Source: Artemia franciscana (taxonomy: Eukaryota; Arthropoda; Branchiopoda; Anostraca; Artemiidae). Taken from it: a DNA stretch of 64,000 nt. The translations under genes were made by a program, and so were the position numbers. The notes below the pieces were generated by a model, which saw only the letters and a list, made by a program, of their open reading frames with translations, ran no database searches and was not told the DNA's origin. Positions 1 to 12,430 of the stretch are shown one piece after another; the stretch's first letter is position 1; the number at the start of each line of letters is the position of its first letter. The stretch lies in contig NC_088881.1 of the NCBI RefSeq assembly GCF_032884065.1, forward strand, positions 368,001-432,000, written 5' to 3'.

Positions 1-2
1 AC

Positions 3-182
3 AATTTATTTAGGTCTAACGTTGTCCAATTGTTAGACGAACATGGTAGGAAATATTTTGAACGGTCATGCAGGCACATAAAAGAGGTAGTGCTTCATGG
101 CCAAACCTTTGATGATTTGCTCATTGAGCGGCAAATTGCCCTTTCCCCTAATTTGGTTGATTTTAAAGACATAGCATAGAAA
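3..182 (+). CDS. partial open frame running in from the left edge, unrecognised
   Basis: The frame starting at base 3 is open for 59 codons and ends at a TAG at 180-182. The peptide is mixed and protein-like (for example LLDEHGRKYFERSCRHIKEV near its start and QIALSPNLVDFKDIA at its end), unlike the low-complexity frames nearby. It has no in-frame ATG, so it is either the last exon of a gene entering from the left or the tail of a mobile-element ORF. I do not recognise the family. No splice acceptor is visible because the sequence begins at the window edge. Confidence 0.35.
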
Positions 183-1229
183 GTTGAAAATATGGGCCAC
201 GGGATACTTTTTTAGAGGTTTGAGACTGTGATTGGTCCTGAAATTGGTACAAAATGGCCATTCTCCTTCCAAAAAAAAGAAAAAAACATCACCCATAATA
301 AAATTTTAATATATACATAATAATAGTAAGAATTTAAAAACTATAAAAAAAACTTTAGAAACTAAATAATAAGAAAAGAAATATGAAAAACTAATAAATT
401 ATATTTGGCAGTATTTTTGGTCCATAAAAATTCAAACACGAACAGTGTATTGTTTCCCATAAACATCTCTAGTTGCAAAGGAAAGCTGGATTTTCTTAAG
501 CTGTTTGTTTCCATGTGTTTTAAGGCATTTCTTTTTTTCAATTTTTACCCGCTACTACTAGTAAACTAAAAAATGGTATATGGATATTCTTTTAACTAGC
601 TCCGTTTTTCCTTATTTTTTTAGATAATGTTTTTTTTAGATAATGTTTTTTTTTAGATAAGGATATGTTTTTAGATATGGTTGTCTAAGTTTCCAATTGA
701 AAAGTTCAAGCAATCTCATTTTTTTTTCACTGTCCCTGGTGCTTCAATCCGTAGGGATGTACCAATTTATATATGAAATATTTATCCGCCAGGGGGACGG
801 GCCACCCTGCCGTGAGATAATAGGAAATGGTGTTACATACAAGCTATCCCAGTTTCATTTAATGCGATAACTTCATTTTGATTCGGCAATCAATATCAAG
901 ATGTCAGAATAAAATGTCTCAAAATCGCATACCATGTTGTAAATACATTCTTAATATTTCGTATTAATTTCAAGTGATTCTGTATAGGCATACGTTTATA
1001 TTTGCATCACTACGTGTATATCAAATACTTCTATATTCTCAGTAAGTCTGCAAAACTTAATATACGTCTATTATATATGCTGAATATATGGACATGATGC
1101 AGGCAAAAAAAAAGAATTCCGCGAAAAAAAACTAGAGAAGGGAGGCTTGAGATGTTCCTTTTTTTCCGATTCCTATGAGTACATTACAGGTAAAAAAAAA
1201 ACAAATCAAGCCAATATTAGTACTAGAAA
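183..1229. other. AT-rich intergenic stretch, nothing recognised
   Basis: Short A and T runs, including three close repeats of a TTTAGATAA-type motif at 620-660. No exon-like frame, RNA gene or mobile-element end was seen. Confidence 0.5.
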
Positions 1230-1237
1230 ATGAGCGA

Positions 1238-1396
1238 GGTTGCCACCCATTGAAAAAAAAATCACTACATTTTAGGGAGTGTTAGTGATTTTCTTCAACA
1301 GTCTAGTTATTTATGTGCTGATTCAGTAATTTTTTGGTTTGGGCAATATGAAAAATCACTAGAAACAGTCATAAAAATCGCTAAGGGTGGCAACCC
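1238..1396. mobile_element. short hAT-like MITE with GGTTGCCACCC termini
   Basis: The element begins GGTTGCCACCC and ends GGGTGGCAACCC, giving terminal inverted repeats of 11-12 bp. It is flanked by ATGAGCGA (1230-1237) and ATGAGCTA (1397-1404), an 8-bp direct repeat with one mismatch, the duplication length expected for hAT transposition. The interior carries several AAATCACTA-like motifs in both orientations. A related sequence in opposite orientation lies at 12296-12430. It has no coding capacity. Confidence 0.6.
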
Positions 1397-1642
1397 ATGA
1401 GCTATTCGCAAGACAAATGCATATTATTCAAATAATTTTGTGTTTTCTTCAGTATTCATCACTAACTTACTTTTGTGGAGGAGATGAGAGTAAAAACGAG
1501 CTTACTACGGGCATAAGGGCATAAGAAAATACTTTTTAAGCCAGTGTCGTTACTCGAGTACAAATGATGAAATTAACGATGGTTTTAGATAAGAAAGTCA
1601 AAACAATTCACCTTAGATAAAAGTTCCCATCAGTTCCCAAAA

Positions 1643-1773
1643 GAAATGAAAACTTCCTGGGAGTGTGTAAAGAGGAAGGCTTTGAACAGATTAGGATGGA
1701 TGAGGAGCGTGCGTAGCTGTGTTGGCCTCAGGCGGCTTGGTGCTGCAGTGAGTTGTTAGTAGTAGTAATAGTT
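1643..1773 (+). pseudogene. 5'-truncated LINE fragment (family A), ORF2 C-terminus
   Basis: Bases 1643-1759 encode 38 residues plus a stop, including KRKALNRLGWMRSVRSCVGL. This is the C-terminal tail of a non-LTR retrotransposon ORF2 that recurs at 33500, 43191, 54966, 55625, 60736 and 60985. The stop is followed by a (TAG)n tail, the usual 3' end of this family here. The clade cannot be fixed from the tail alone. Confidence 0.7.
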
Positions 1774-1900
1774 AGAAAAAATTTAGGATTAAATTGTGGT
1801 TTTTGAGTGCTATTTGAATTGATATTTGTTACGTGAAGTGATTGCCCGATATGGAAGGAATGGAGAAATCCTATTGTCAAAACACCAAGGACATTGATAA

Positions 1901-2642
1901 TTAAATTTTATTCTTTAAATATGTTCAGTGGGAACTTATACAGCCACACTTATCTTCAAAAATTAGGAAATCTAATTTTGGAGAATCTGATTTTTAACGA
2001 AAAAAGCAACCACATGCCGATGTGCAACTTTTGGTGATATCAAGCACCAAATTAAAAAAAAAATAATTAGTTTTTATTAATTAATTTGATATTTAAATTT
2101 TATTCTTTAAACATGTTCAATGGGAACTTATACAGCCACACTTATCTTCAAAAATTAGGAAATTTACTTTTGGAGAATCTAATTTTTAACGAAAAAAGTA
2201 ACCACATGCCGATGTGTAACTTTTGGTGATATCGACCACCAAATTAAAAAAAAAAATTAATTTTTATTAATTAATTTTATAATTAAATTTTATTCTTTAA
2301 ATATGTTCAATGGGAACTTATACAGCCACACTTATCTTCAAAAATTAGGAAATCTACTTTTGGAGAATCTAATTTTTAACGAAAAAAGCAACCACATGCC
2401 AATGTGTAACTTTTGGTGATATCGAGCACCAAATTAAAAAAAAATAATTAATTTTTATTAATTAATTTTATAATTAAATTTTATTCTTTAAATGTGTTCA
2501 GCGGGAACTTATACAGCCACACTTATCTTCAAAAATTAGGAAATCTAATTTTGAAGAATCTAATTTTTAACGAAAAAAGCAACCACGTGCCGATGTGCAA
2601 CTTTTGGTGATATCGAGCACCAAATTAAAAAAAAATAATAAT
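1901..2642. repeat. tandem repeat, ~190-bp unit, about 4 copies
   Basis: Unit starts (TTAAATTTTATTCTTTAAA) fall at 1901, 2093, 2283 and 2474, spacings of 190-192 bp. Each unit contains GGGAACTTATACAGCCACAC and a later GTGCAACTTTTGGTGATATC-like segment, and ends in an A-rich linker. The copies differ at scattered positions, so the array is fairly old. Confidence 0.9.
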
Positions 2643-5600
2643 AAGTACAGGTGATAAATCATCAAAAAAATCCTAAAAACACACGGCACCGACCAAATTA
2701 GGAATTCTTTGAATTCCTATTCAAAGACATCTTTCTAATTACATATTAATTACTAATTACAAAATAATTAATTACTAATTACATATCTAATTACATAGAC
2801 ATCCTAATTACAGCTTTCTTTGAAGCTGTAATTGCCCTTAGAAATCAACATATTGTTAATGTTGGAACTTTTACAGCGTTGTCAAATCCAACTTCTAGTT
2901 TGCCTATTCATTTTCGCAGTTTAGCACGGCAATACTGAAGAAAATGTATCATTGCCCTAAAACTTCAAATTTTGAAATAAACAAAAGAAAAGAATATCGT
3001 TGTGTTCAGGCAGCTTCTGATAAGTGAATGAATTAGTAGCGAATTTAGTTAAAGGTAAAAAGGTTAAAGATAATTTAAATAGAATGACGTTTTTTTATTT
3101 TTTATGCTTTTTTTCAATTATATTTTTTTATGGCAATTGGACTAGTTGATTTCTTTGTTAGTTTAAATCGGTGTGATAGTTTTACGGCCGTAGAGGTGTA
3201 GACTGACCCTATTGTTACGGCTAAAACAATTTATATATTGGGTGTATATGTGTGTGTAGTTGTTTCGAAGAGTGAAGTGAAAGCCGTACTGCATATCAGT
3301 GAAGAATATTTTATGTTCTTGGGTTTGAGTATGCATTTTACCACAGAGCAGTGTATATGAAGTTTATGTTTCTTTTTTTAATCTGACTAAACCTTGAACC
3401 TTATGTAATCAACTAAGGGTGACAATTGCAACAAATTTACATGATAAAAGTACATTATTCAAGCAATGTCATACTTTCTTCAGTATCTTTCTCTACTTTT
3501 TTTGGAGGGGGGCAAAAAATTTTCAGTCATACGTGTAATGAAACAGAAACCTAATTATCAATATTTTATTTATTCTTCGCATGGAATATTCTTTAATATA
3601 TACTCAGTGTAAAAAACAATTGCTATAAATTTTGGTAAGAAATTTTACAGGACAATGCGTAAGAGAATTTTTTTCTTAATTATATCAGCTGATTTAATTG
3701 GAAAATAGGGTCAAATAAAGGTTTTACAGAGTTTTATGCTTTTTCCAATGAGACTAATTTGCTTAATTTTGTGTCTAAAAAAAATATTTCGAAATAATCT
3801 TAGAACATCCAAACGTAGAAGCAATGGAATTTGATTCACATAATATTGTTTATTTAAAGACATAGTACTTGTACGTTTTATAATTTTGTATTATTGGCAT
3901 ATTTTATAACACTGACATATTTTCTTTTAAATATCACAGACCCCGATTTTTGTATCCAATTCTAATTTTCGTATAAGATTACGCCAATAATGACAATCAT
4001 CCCTATAAAAGTTTACCTCTTCAGATGTGTCTTCGAAAGGGAGGGGTCTTAAATAAACAAAAATAGATTTTAGGGTCATTATTTTCTGGATGCTCAAAGC
4101 GAACTTTTCGAAGAATTATTTTTGTTAAAAAAAAATGAAATTGACCATCACTCCACCTCAAAACTTTGTAAAATACCTTTTGTATCACAATAAAAAAAAT
4201 GAAAAGAAATGCATGTCTCTCGATTACTTTTGTGGATTGGTGCCCATAAAGATGACTATCATGTTATATATTTTCTCAATAAGATGCAAGTTATTACCTG
4301 CAGCACCCATATTACAGACTTAGTCCAAAAACATTCCTTGGATGAGGGAATATTAGACAATAAATAGCTGATTGGCTTTCAGTGCTTTTTAGTATAGGAA
4401 TTCAGACAAGTTTAAAAAAATATAGTGAATCCAGATAATAAATGGACAGGAGTGGATCCAGAGCAAAATATTGGGGGGGAGGCTATGTGACAAGGTTGTC
4501 AATAAGAAAAACGTTGGGGAGCCTAATGTGACAAGAGTACCAACATTTACCAAAATGACAAATTTATTTTGAAAAAAGAGTGAAAAACAGAAACAATAAG
4601 AAATGAGGGTGCCAGACAAAATCTTAAGGGAGCCTAGGGTCTCCCGCCTTTTGGATCCCCCAGCGTAAAGGAACTCTCCTGGAATGACAACATTTTACGA
4701 TTTACTCCTTCCTTCTGTTTCCCTTTGTATTTCCTACTATTTTCCTTTATTTTCAAGATTCCTTCGAGTTTTAATGTGAGTCATCTATTTTTGCGTTCTT
4801 TCAGATCCCCTCCCCCTGTCGGACTAAGTCCCGAGTAAAGGGACTTTCACACTACTTCAAAGGCAACAGGGGGCATTTACCCACAACTCCCTAGGCTTTT
4901 ACTTCCCCTAGTCTTTGAAAAATTCAGTTTTTAGTAATTTAGTTGAAAAATGCCTTTTTTTGGTATTCTATTGAAGATATTGAAAAAAAATAGTGAAATT
5001 TTCTAACTCCTTGACTTAAGAAAGTAATTTTTGTCCCCATCCCTAAATTTTCGTGAATCGAACCCACTGCAGTAGTGATGTAATATTCTATGTTAAGTGT
5101 TAAAATTTCATTTAGCATAAACTTTACCATTCAAGCAAGTCCTTTCACCCTATGCTTACGCAGAAACCCATAGAATCATATAATTTTCTAATACCCATAT
5201 CAGTGTCTAAAATTACCACAATCACCATGCGCGAAAGGTTTTACTGTGGTAATGTGAACGCAGCGTCAGTATAATGACGCGTTCGAGCAAAGCCATATCA
5301 ATCCAGAATTTGGTTCGGAAGGGGGAGGGGTGCAAAACTTCTTAAAATGCATTAAATAAATTGCATATGCATTTTTGCCTCTTATATACGAGTCATAATT
5401 TTTTTCTTTCGGGGGGGGGGTGAGGGGTCAAACCCAGTAGCCCCTCTCCCCTGGATAGGTCATAAATCGGAGCATCCACTATTTCAGATTTATTTCTATA
5501 CTGAGTAACAGAACAAAAAAATTTGTCAGGTTATTTCCATTATACATCACTTAATTTTTACATTCATTTAACAGCTTCAATCCGCCATCATGCAATCAAT

Positions 5601-6229
5601 TTAAATTTCTGATAGATCTCATCATAAAAGGGAAAAACGATAAAGTTGAATATCAAAGCCGAATCACGACATTATGGTCAAGATTAAATAATTTGCTTTC
5701 CTGATAATTGATATGTAACTTCATCAAAATCACTGCTTTGCATACCATGATGATGCAACGAACAAATTCTACATTATACATCAGGAATGATAGATTCATG
5801 CTTGATCTCATTAATTAGTCAGTATATAGGAAACTGGGTGGAGGCTTGAACGTGTATCTTAGCAGTATAACTACTGATCTCGATTAGTGGCTGTATGTAG
5901 GGTTTCTTTCTATCCACCTTTCTGTCAAAATGAAATATTTGAATATAATGTTTTACTAATTTCGCACGCCCAAAAATGTATAATTATGTTCATACCAATA
6001 ACTTATCTGACCAAATTATGGTCAACCGTTATGTTATTTTTTTATTAAAATATAAAATCTTCTATGGGGAAGTAGCTATATATTGAATGTGAGTTATATA
6101 AAATGGTGAAATCGATTAACATTTTTCATTTTAATACATAAGAATGAGTCAATGAAAATCGTGATAATTTTGGTTGTTCGTAAAAAAAACAACTATGTAA
6201 GTGGATCAAAAGAGCTTAATGTATGACAG
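2643..6229. other. long AT-rich stretch without a recognisable gene
   Basis: About 3.6 kb with frequent stops in all frames. It includes a member of the dispersed AACACTG-type repeat (2856-2970) and a G-run near 5411. The short open frames at 4135-4323, 4389-4619 and 4939-5130 show no protein-like composition or splice context. Confidence 0.5.
2856..2970 (+). repeat. dispersed AACACTG-type repeat, copy 1
   Basis: This copy shares an ordered set of segments with 10725-10846, 15622-15915, 35165-35290 and, inverted, 53690-53885: a TTTTTAYGG/GTTGTCAAA part, a TTCAACGYGRCAACACTG part, and a terminal CCCTAAAAA...TAATTTTGAAA part. It is an unclassified non-coding mobile repeat. Confidence 0.4.
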
Positions 6230-6438
<209 letters not shown>

Positions 6439-6748
6439 TTTGGAGAATTCTTCCTCCTTGGCGAATTTCTCGTGTAGAACCCCTCCCCCCCGCCACAGAT
6501 AGATCTTTTGGAGAATTCCAACCCGTTAAACCTTCCATCGGAATATTACCCTTAACATGTCCACAAGTAAAATTGAGTTGGCAAAGAGAAAGTAAGAGAC
6601 ATAAAAAGACCTTCGTATAGAAATTCTAGCAAATTCCCCCAGTACAAAATGTTCTCTCGAATGTTCATCCCAAGCTAACATCCCTCATCACTCAAGAGTA
6701 CCAATTCGATTCCTTTTTCTTTAGACAGAGCCATCATTCTATCTGGAA

Positions 6749-7048
6749 TTACATAAAAAAAAACTAGTTTTTTTAACTGAAAGTAAGGAGTGACATTAAA
6801 ACTTAAAACGAACAGAAATTACTCCGTATATGAAATAGGTTGTCCCCTCCGAAATCCCTCGCTCTTTACGCTAAAGCTTTTAATTGTTTTAAAAAGCAGG
6901 ATTGTGGCAAAGAGTCAAACTTTAGCGTAAAGAGCGAGGGATTGCGGAGGGGACAACCCATTTCATATACGGAGTAATTTCTGTTCGTTTTAAGTTTTAA
7001 TGTCACTCCTTACTTTCAGTTAAAAAAACTAGTTTTTTTTATGTAATT
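6749..7048. repeat. long inverted repeat (foldback), arms ~135 bp
   Basis: Bases 6749 to about 6885 are repeated in inverted orientation from about 6920 to 7048 with very few mismatches, around a ~30-bp loop. The arms include AAACGAACAGAAATTACTCC and CTCGCTCTTTACGCTAAAG and their complements. It forms the left end of the larger repeat at 6749-8489, and the matching foldback recurs at 27420-27693 in the inverted copy. Confidence 0.9.
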
Positions 7049-8489
7049 TCTGAACGTTTTTGAATTAATGCATGTTTGATTTTGGCTCTCCACACATAAA
7101 TTATTAAAATGAAATTTGCATATTAATTCCTTTTTTGGCTAAATGGCTTTCTCTTAGTTTTGATCAGACGATTTTGAGAAATAAGGGATGGGGAAGGAGG
7201 CCTAGTTGCCATGCAATTTTTCGGTTACATAAAAAGGCAACTATAAATTTTAATTTTTAACGAATTTTTTTATTAGTAAAAAATATACGTAACTTAAGAA
7301 TTAATTTACGTAACAAACTTTTATATTCTTTAATTTTTATTATGTATATGAGGGGGTTTGTACCCTCGTTAATACCTCGTTCTTTATACTAAATCGCAAG
7401 TTTTGTCCCAATTCTTTAAGAATGACCCCTGAATCAGAAAGGCCGTAGAATAAATAGCTGAAATTACTAAAAATACTATAGCTTAAAGAGCGAGGTATTT
7501 ATCTCCTCCTAAATACCTCGCTCTTTATGCTAAAGTTTTTTAGAGCCCCTCATATGCGTAATAATCTCTGTTCGTTTTAAGTTTCAATGCTTCTCTTTAC
7601 TTTCAATTGAAAAAAACTTTTCCATGTTTATTTTTTCATTTTTTTTATAGTAATTTTAGAAAATCCTGCGCCCTTTTCATTGAATTTCTGTTCCCCCATG
7701 ACATATTTCTCCGAGGAAAGATCCTCCCACATAGCCCCCTCCCCTCAACCCCACCCCCAAAACAAAAAAAAATCCCCTGAAAACGACTGTACACTTCCCA
7801 ATAACCATTATTATATGCAAACACTGGTCGAAGTTTGTAACTTTTAGCCCCTCCCCCAGGGACTGTGGGGGAGTAAGTCATTCCCAAAGACATAGTTATT
7901 ATGGTTTTTTACTATGCGGAACAAAATGGCTATCTCAAAATTTTGATCTGTTGACTCTGGAGAAAAAATGAGCGTGGGAGAGGGCCTATGTGCCCTCCAC
8001 TTTTTTTAGTCACTTAAAAGGGCACTAGAACTTTTCATTTCCGTTAGAATGAGCCCTCTTGCGACATTCTAGGACCATTTGGTGGATACGATGACCCCTG
8101 GGGAAAAAAAAACAAAAACAAAAACAAATAAACACGCACCCGTGATTTGTCTTCTGGCAAAAAATACGAAAATCCACATTTTTGTAAATAGGAGCTTTAA
8201 AATTTTTCTGTAGGGTTCTCTGATACGCCGAATGCGATGGTGTGATTTTCGTTAAGATTCTGCGACCTTTAGGGAGTGTTTTCCCCTATTTTCTAATATA
8301 AGGCAATTTTTTTCAGGCTCGTAACTTTTGATGACAAAGGCTAAATTTGATGAAACTTATATATTTAAAATCAACATGAAAATCTGGTTCTTTTGATGTA
8401 TATTTTAGCATCAAAATTCCGTTTTTTAGAGTTTCGTTTACTATTGAGCCGGGTCGCTCCTTACTACAGTTCGTTACCACGAACTGTTT
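6749..8489 (+). mobile_element. unclassified dispersed element, copy A
   Basis: This segment is collinear with 26474-27693 in reverse orientation. Shared landmarks are the foldback end, a middle block with TGGCTATCTCAAAATTTT, a GGCAAAAAATACGAAA block, and a distal end with GAGCCGGGTCGCTCCTTACT and CAGTTCGTTACCACGAACTG. I see no transposase or reverse transcriptase frame. Partial relatives of the middle block appear near 39080-39380, 40000-40140 and 42430-42600. It looks like a non-autonomous element with one foldback end, but no clear target duplication was found. Confidence 0.6.
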
Positions 8490-9233
8490 GAAAGAAAAAA
8501 CATAAAAAAAGGATAAATGAATAAAATGTTAAAATTTTGTAAGTATCCGGACTTCGTGGACACCCTGTATAAAGAGCAGAAGAGAGATTATGCCCCCCAA
8601 CGCAGTGGTGTCATTGGAGAGAGGGACATGGGCCCATAGAGTTTTTGCTCCCCACCCTAAAGTTTGGAAAATACATTCATTGGGATATATTCATTGAACA
8701 GGGCTTTTTTCTTAAAGTAAAATAAAAGCTAAAATTGTTAAAAATATAAAACATTTAAAAGAAGCTGAAACACTAAATAAAATATAAAACACAACTAAAA
8801 TATGCGGTATCAAACAACACCGGATTCATGTAAGAGCAATCAATACTGGAAACTGATTTGATATACTGTATCTAGGACATCAAGGTTTGTGGAAGCAATT
8901 GCTCATGGTGTCAAAATCCTGGGTGGGTTCTCAATCGTTGTTCTTTGAAAATGTAACTACTGATTTGTGAACCACCAAGAAAATGTGCTCGTGCTGTTAA
9001 GGCATGCTCGAATGTCGGCACATGTTATCAAAGTAATCCATCAGCTAAAAGGTGATCAACTTACTCAAGATTTATGTGTTTATGTTCAGCTTTCCGGCGA
9101 CCACTCGTCGGTAGTTATGCCTCATTTTGAGTGGTCTAAGACATTCTTTGCCCAGCTTGCTATCTGCATGAGTAATTCTAAATCAAAAGCTTCTTTAAGC
9201 TTCTATGTGCGTTTCAGTAACAGCCATAGATAA
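8490..9233. other. no recognised gene; unexplained 88-codon frame
   Basis: An open frame at 8967-9233 has mixed composition (for example VLLRHARMSAHVIKVIHQL) but no domain I recognise. Its last 75 bp (9158-9232) recur in diverged form at 9936-10010, after the SINE and a duplicated block, which suggests a repeat rather than a host exon. Confidence 0.35.
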
Positions 9234-9540
9234 AGCCGTCCTGACTAAGTGGTTGGCGCGCTGGGTCGAGAATCGTTTGTCCGAGGGGCACGGGTTCGAT
9301 TCCTAGCGTGGTTGGTTGTTTCGTTTGGGGTAGGGGTCACTGGCTTTACTCTCTAAGCTCAGTCAGAGTCGATCCAGCTCTAAATGGGTACTTGGAGAAA
9401 TCTCGGGAAGGTAAGCAAGAAGTGTGTGCGAAAGTACAGGATGGCTGGTCCCCAGGCCTCCTTTGCACTTCCTGGCTGAAGGGCCACAAAAAGGAGATGA
9501 TCACCACTGGTTTGGACCTTGAGGGTCTAGTGCCATGACA
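9234..9540 (+). mobile_element. tRNA-derived SINE
   Basis: The head resembles a tRNA gene: an A-box-like ACTAAGTGGTTGGCGCG at 9244-9260 and a B-box GGTTCGATTCC at 9293-9303, spaced as in a tRNA with a long variable region. A ~230-bp tRNA-unrelated body follows, with AAATGGGTACTTGGAG and GATGGCTGGTCC. The same body is found in reverse at 14785-14965. Body recurrence makes this a SINE and not a functional tRNA gene. An internal RNA polymerase III promoter is implied by the two boxes. Confidence 0.8.
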
Positions 9541-9589
9541 CTTACTAGAAAAACTACCTCTAGGAAAAGGATAACAATTTTAAACCTCA

Positions 9590-10250
9590 TATCCCTGAAA
9601 TCTTAAGGATTAAATTTCAGATTTTAGGTCACCTAAGCGCATTTTTGGATTTTAGGGTGGGATTGTAAGTAACCTCCCTTTTTTACTTAATGCTTAAGTA
9701 CAATACGTAGCTATTTCAGTCAAAAACAATAGTAAATGGCTTCTATCCGTTTTCTATTTTGTTTAAATATGGTTATTAAATAGGGATTGTTTCTAAAACA
9801 GAGAAGAAAAGGCATAATTTTTTTTTTTAATTTCCCGCATAATTCGTTTATTTTGTGCGATTTTTTATTCATGTCTTTTACGTGTGTCCCGTGCAATAAA
9901 ATTTATTTTTTTCCTTTTCTCAACATTGTTTTCCTGCCTTGCTATCTGCAGGAGTAATTTCGAATTAACAGCTTCTTTTAAGCTCCTATATATGTTTCAG
10001 TGTCACCCCTAGTAGACCCATTCTTAGAAAACGGTTAATGTTTTACGCGTTTTCTGAAATTTGAAGGATTAAGTTTCTGGTTCTGAATGATTAAAGCACA
10101 TTCACGGGGTGTACGGGGGTATAGGTAAGCTCCTCATTTTACTTAATATTTATGCACAATACTTAGATATTTCAGTCACTAGTAATAGTGAATGGCTTTT
10201 ATCCTTTTTTTTTATTTGGTTCTCTAATGATTATGAAACAATAGGCATGT
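9590..10250. repeat. diverged direct duplication, ~460-bp offset
   Basis: Bases 9590-9790 align with 10050-10250: both run through a CTGAAAT(C)TT...AAGGATTAA part, then TTTTACTTAAT and CAATAC, then ATATTTCAGTCA or GCTATTTCAGTCA, and AATGGCTT(C/T)TATCC. Identity is moderate with small indels, so the duplication is old. Confidence 0.65.
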
Positions 10251-10724
10251 CTCCGCATGTCAAAATTTTTTTTTTCATCTCGAAATTTAGTGAGAAAAAA
10301 AAGAAGAATATGATAAACAGAGGCAGTTATATATGCATGAATTGATTTCTAAAGCGGGAATGATAAAATACACAAAAAGGAAAATAATAGCAGAAAAGGT
10401 GGATATATAGAGTACAAAATAATATAGAAGAAAGCCACAAGATCCAGAAGAAGGTGGGGGATCTAGACTGCTTAATCGTAGAAATTAACCAATTAAAGAA
10501 TAACAGTTTTGTCAGATAAAGAGACAAAATTTAAAAACTAAAAAAGACGGAAATTATTATGCACGTGCAGGACGGCTGCCAACTCCCCGTTTCTCGTTAT
10601 TTATGGGTTTTTTTCTTGTAACAAAAAGGCACTGTGATACCAAGTAATATCGCTTTAAAAATAAGATAACTTATTCGTTTGCGTTTGGTTTGAACAATAC
10701 AAATCCAATATGTGTCCCCATGAA

Positions 10725-10846
10725 AATCGTTGTTAATTTTAATAAATAAGTTCTATTTATTTATTTTATGGTTCAACGTGACAACACTGACCAAAATATA
10801 GTGCGCCCATAAAAATTTCATAATTTTGAAACGTTAACTTAAAAAA
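10725..10846 (+). repeat. dispersed AACACTG-type repeat, copy 2
   Basis: Contains GGTTCAACGTGACAACACTG and a terminal TTTCATAATTTTGAAACG; same family as 2856-2970. Confidence 0.5.
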
Positions 10847-10849
10847 TTA

Positions 10850-12295
10850 TGGTCTTCAGGTATGATCTCACCTAAGTGAGAAAAAAAATATTTTGAAGTT
10901 TAATTTTTTTATTTTGATGTAAGATGCTCTCTGCCTCTCATTTCCCAAGTGAAACCAAGTCATTAAATTATTTCTTCTGATGAGTAATGAATTTTCTCCT
11001 GATCTCCTGAATTTCTGCTGATATTTTCCTGATGAGCCCTTGCGTTGGGTGTTCGTCTTTAAATTATTTGTCTTATTTGTCGTTTTAATTATCCGATATA
11101 TGATGACTTATATTAACTTACGACACGACTGCCTGTCCATGGACTATTCTTTGCGGTTGATTTTGTATGGATATACTATTTGACTTATGTAATTGGATGG
11201 ATGAGTAGGGTTAAGGCCTCGCTCAAGTACTGATCTATATTAATTACTAAAGTAGTGAAACAGTCTTCCTTTCTCCTTCTGTCCTTTTTCTTATTATTCA
11301 TTATTTATTATATTTTATATATTATTTATTACTATTATTTAATATTTATCACTTATTACTATTTTTTATAGTTTATATTTTTTATTTTTAGTCTTATGGT
11401 GTGCGTTTGTTTTTGTGCTGTCGTACTGGTAATTTTTCACTAGAATTACAAATATATTTGTAGCTTCTTAAAGAGCATGTGAACTTCAACAGTCAATAAC
11501 ATTGACAAAAATGAAACTAATATGCAACTTGGTGAAAAAATATTGACCATCGGCAATAGAGAAAGTTCAAGAAAGAAAATAAAGAATAGTAACGATGTGA
11601 ATATCTCGAAGTCAAAAAGTAATTTATATGAATGAACAGTTTTGTGGGAAACACTAATAAATGCTTATGCTTAGGTCAGCTCTCTCTTATACTAGCCACT
11701 GTCCCGTTCATGTGAAAACCACAGTTTCACAAGGTATTTGAACAAAAATTTTCTTGTGAACGGAAATTTCAGTAAATAACAGGAAGGAAGAAATGCTTGA
11801 TTTCGTCAAAGGTCGAATTTTACGGTATTTGTTTCCAAAGTAACTATTGGTTTGCAGTTCCTGTCTTTATTGGACCAATCATGCGCTCAGAGTGATGGCA
11901 ATTGATATCAAGGAAATGCGATTTTCTTGAAAAATATGAGGGGTTGCTCACTCTCGACCACCTGGTTTAGGTATCAAGTGCAACTAGCCCCACCTCGCCT
12001 AGCACGCGTCCTTCTAAGTGTAGACACACTTCTACCATATTCTGTATCCTCATAGAAGGCGGGGCATACTTTTGCCATTCGTAGCATATGCCTACGCAAA
12101 CATGGCTACATTTATTTAAGATTAGATATTTATTCGAGCCAAAGAAGAGAAAGGCTCTTAGTATCCCAAAGTCATAATTTCACTTTGTGCCATCTGACAT
12201 ACAGCTTGGAGCGCCACCTGCTCTTCCATGCACGACACTTCTTGTACGTGGGCGACACTCTTGCCTTGAATCGCCGCTTCGTGCCATATACGGTT
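10850..12295. other. no gene recognised
   Basis: AT-rich sequence with a TTATTTATTA-type simple stretch at 11284-11400. A GC-richer block at 12180-12290 is open on both strands but has no recognisable domain. Confidence 0.45.
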
Positions 12296-12430
12296 AGGGT
12301 TGCCACCCTTAGGGGTTTGTCACTATTTATACTGATTTTTTTATATTGCCTAAACAAAAAAAAATCACTATGCAAGCACATAAATCACTAGATTATGGAA
12401 GAAAATCACTAAATCAAACAAAACACTAAA
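12296..12430 (-). mobile_element. truncated relative of the GGTTGCCACCC MITE
   Basis: The block from GGGTTGCCACCCTTAGG through a TATATTGCC(T/C)AAAC part and an AGCACATAAAT(A/C)ACTAGA part to GGAAGAAAATCACTAA aligns with the reverse complement of 1238-1396. The other terminal repeat is not recognisable. Confidence 0.6.

Noticed and set aside
9234-9310. Functional tRNA gene
   Set aside because: A and B boxes are present, but the acceptor stem is not formed and the same 3' body recurs in reverse at 14785-14965, so it is a SINE.
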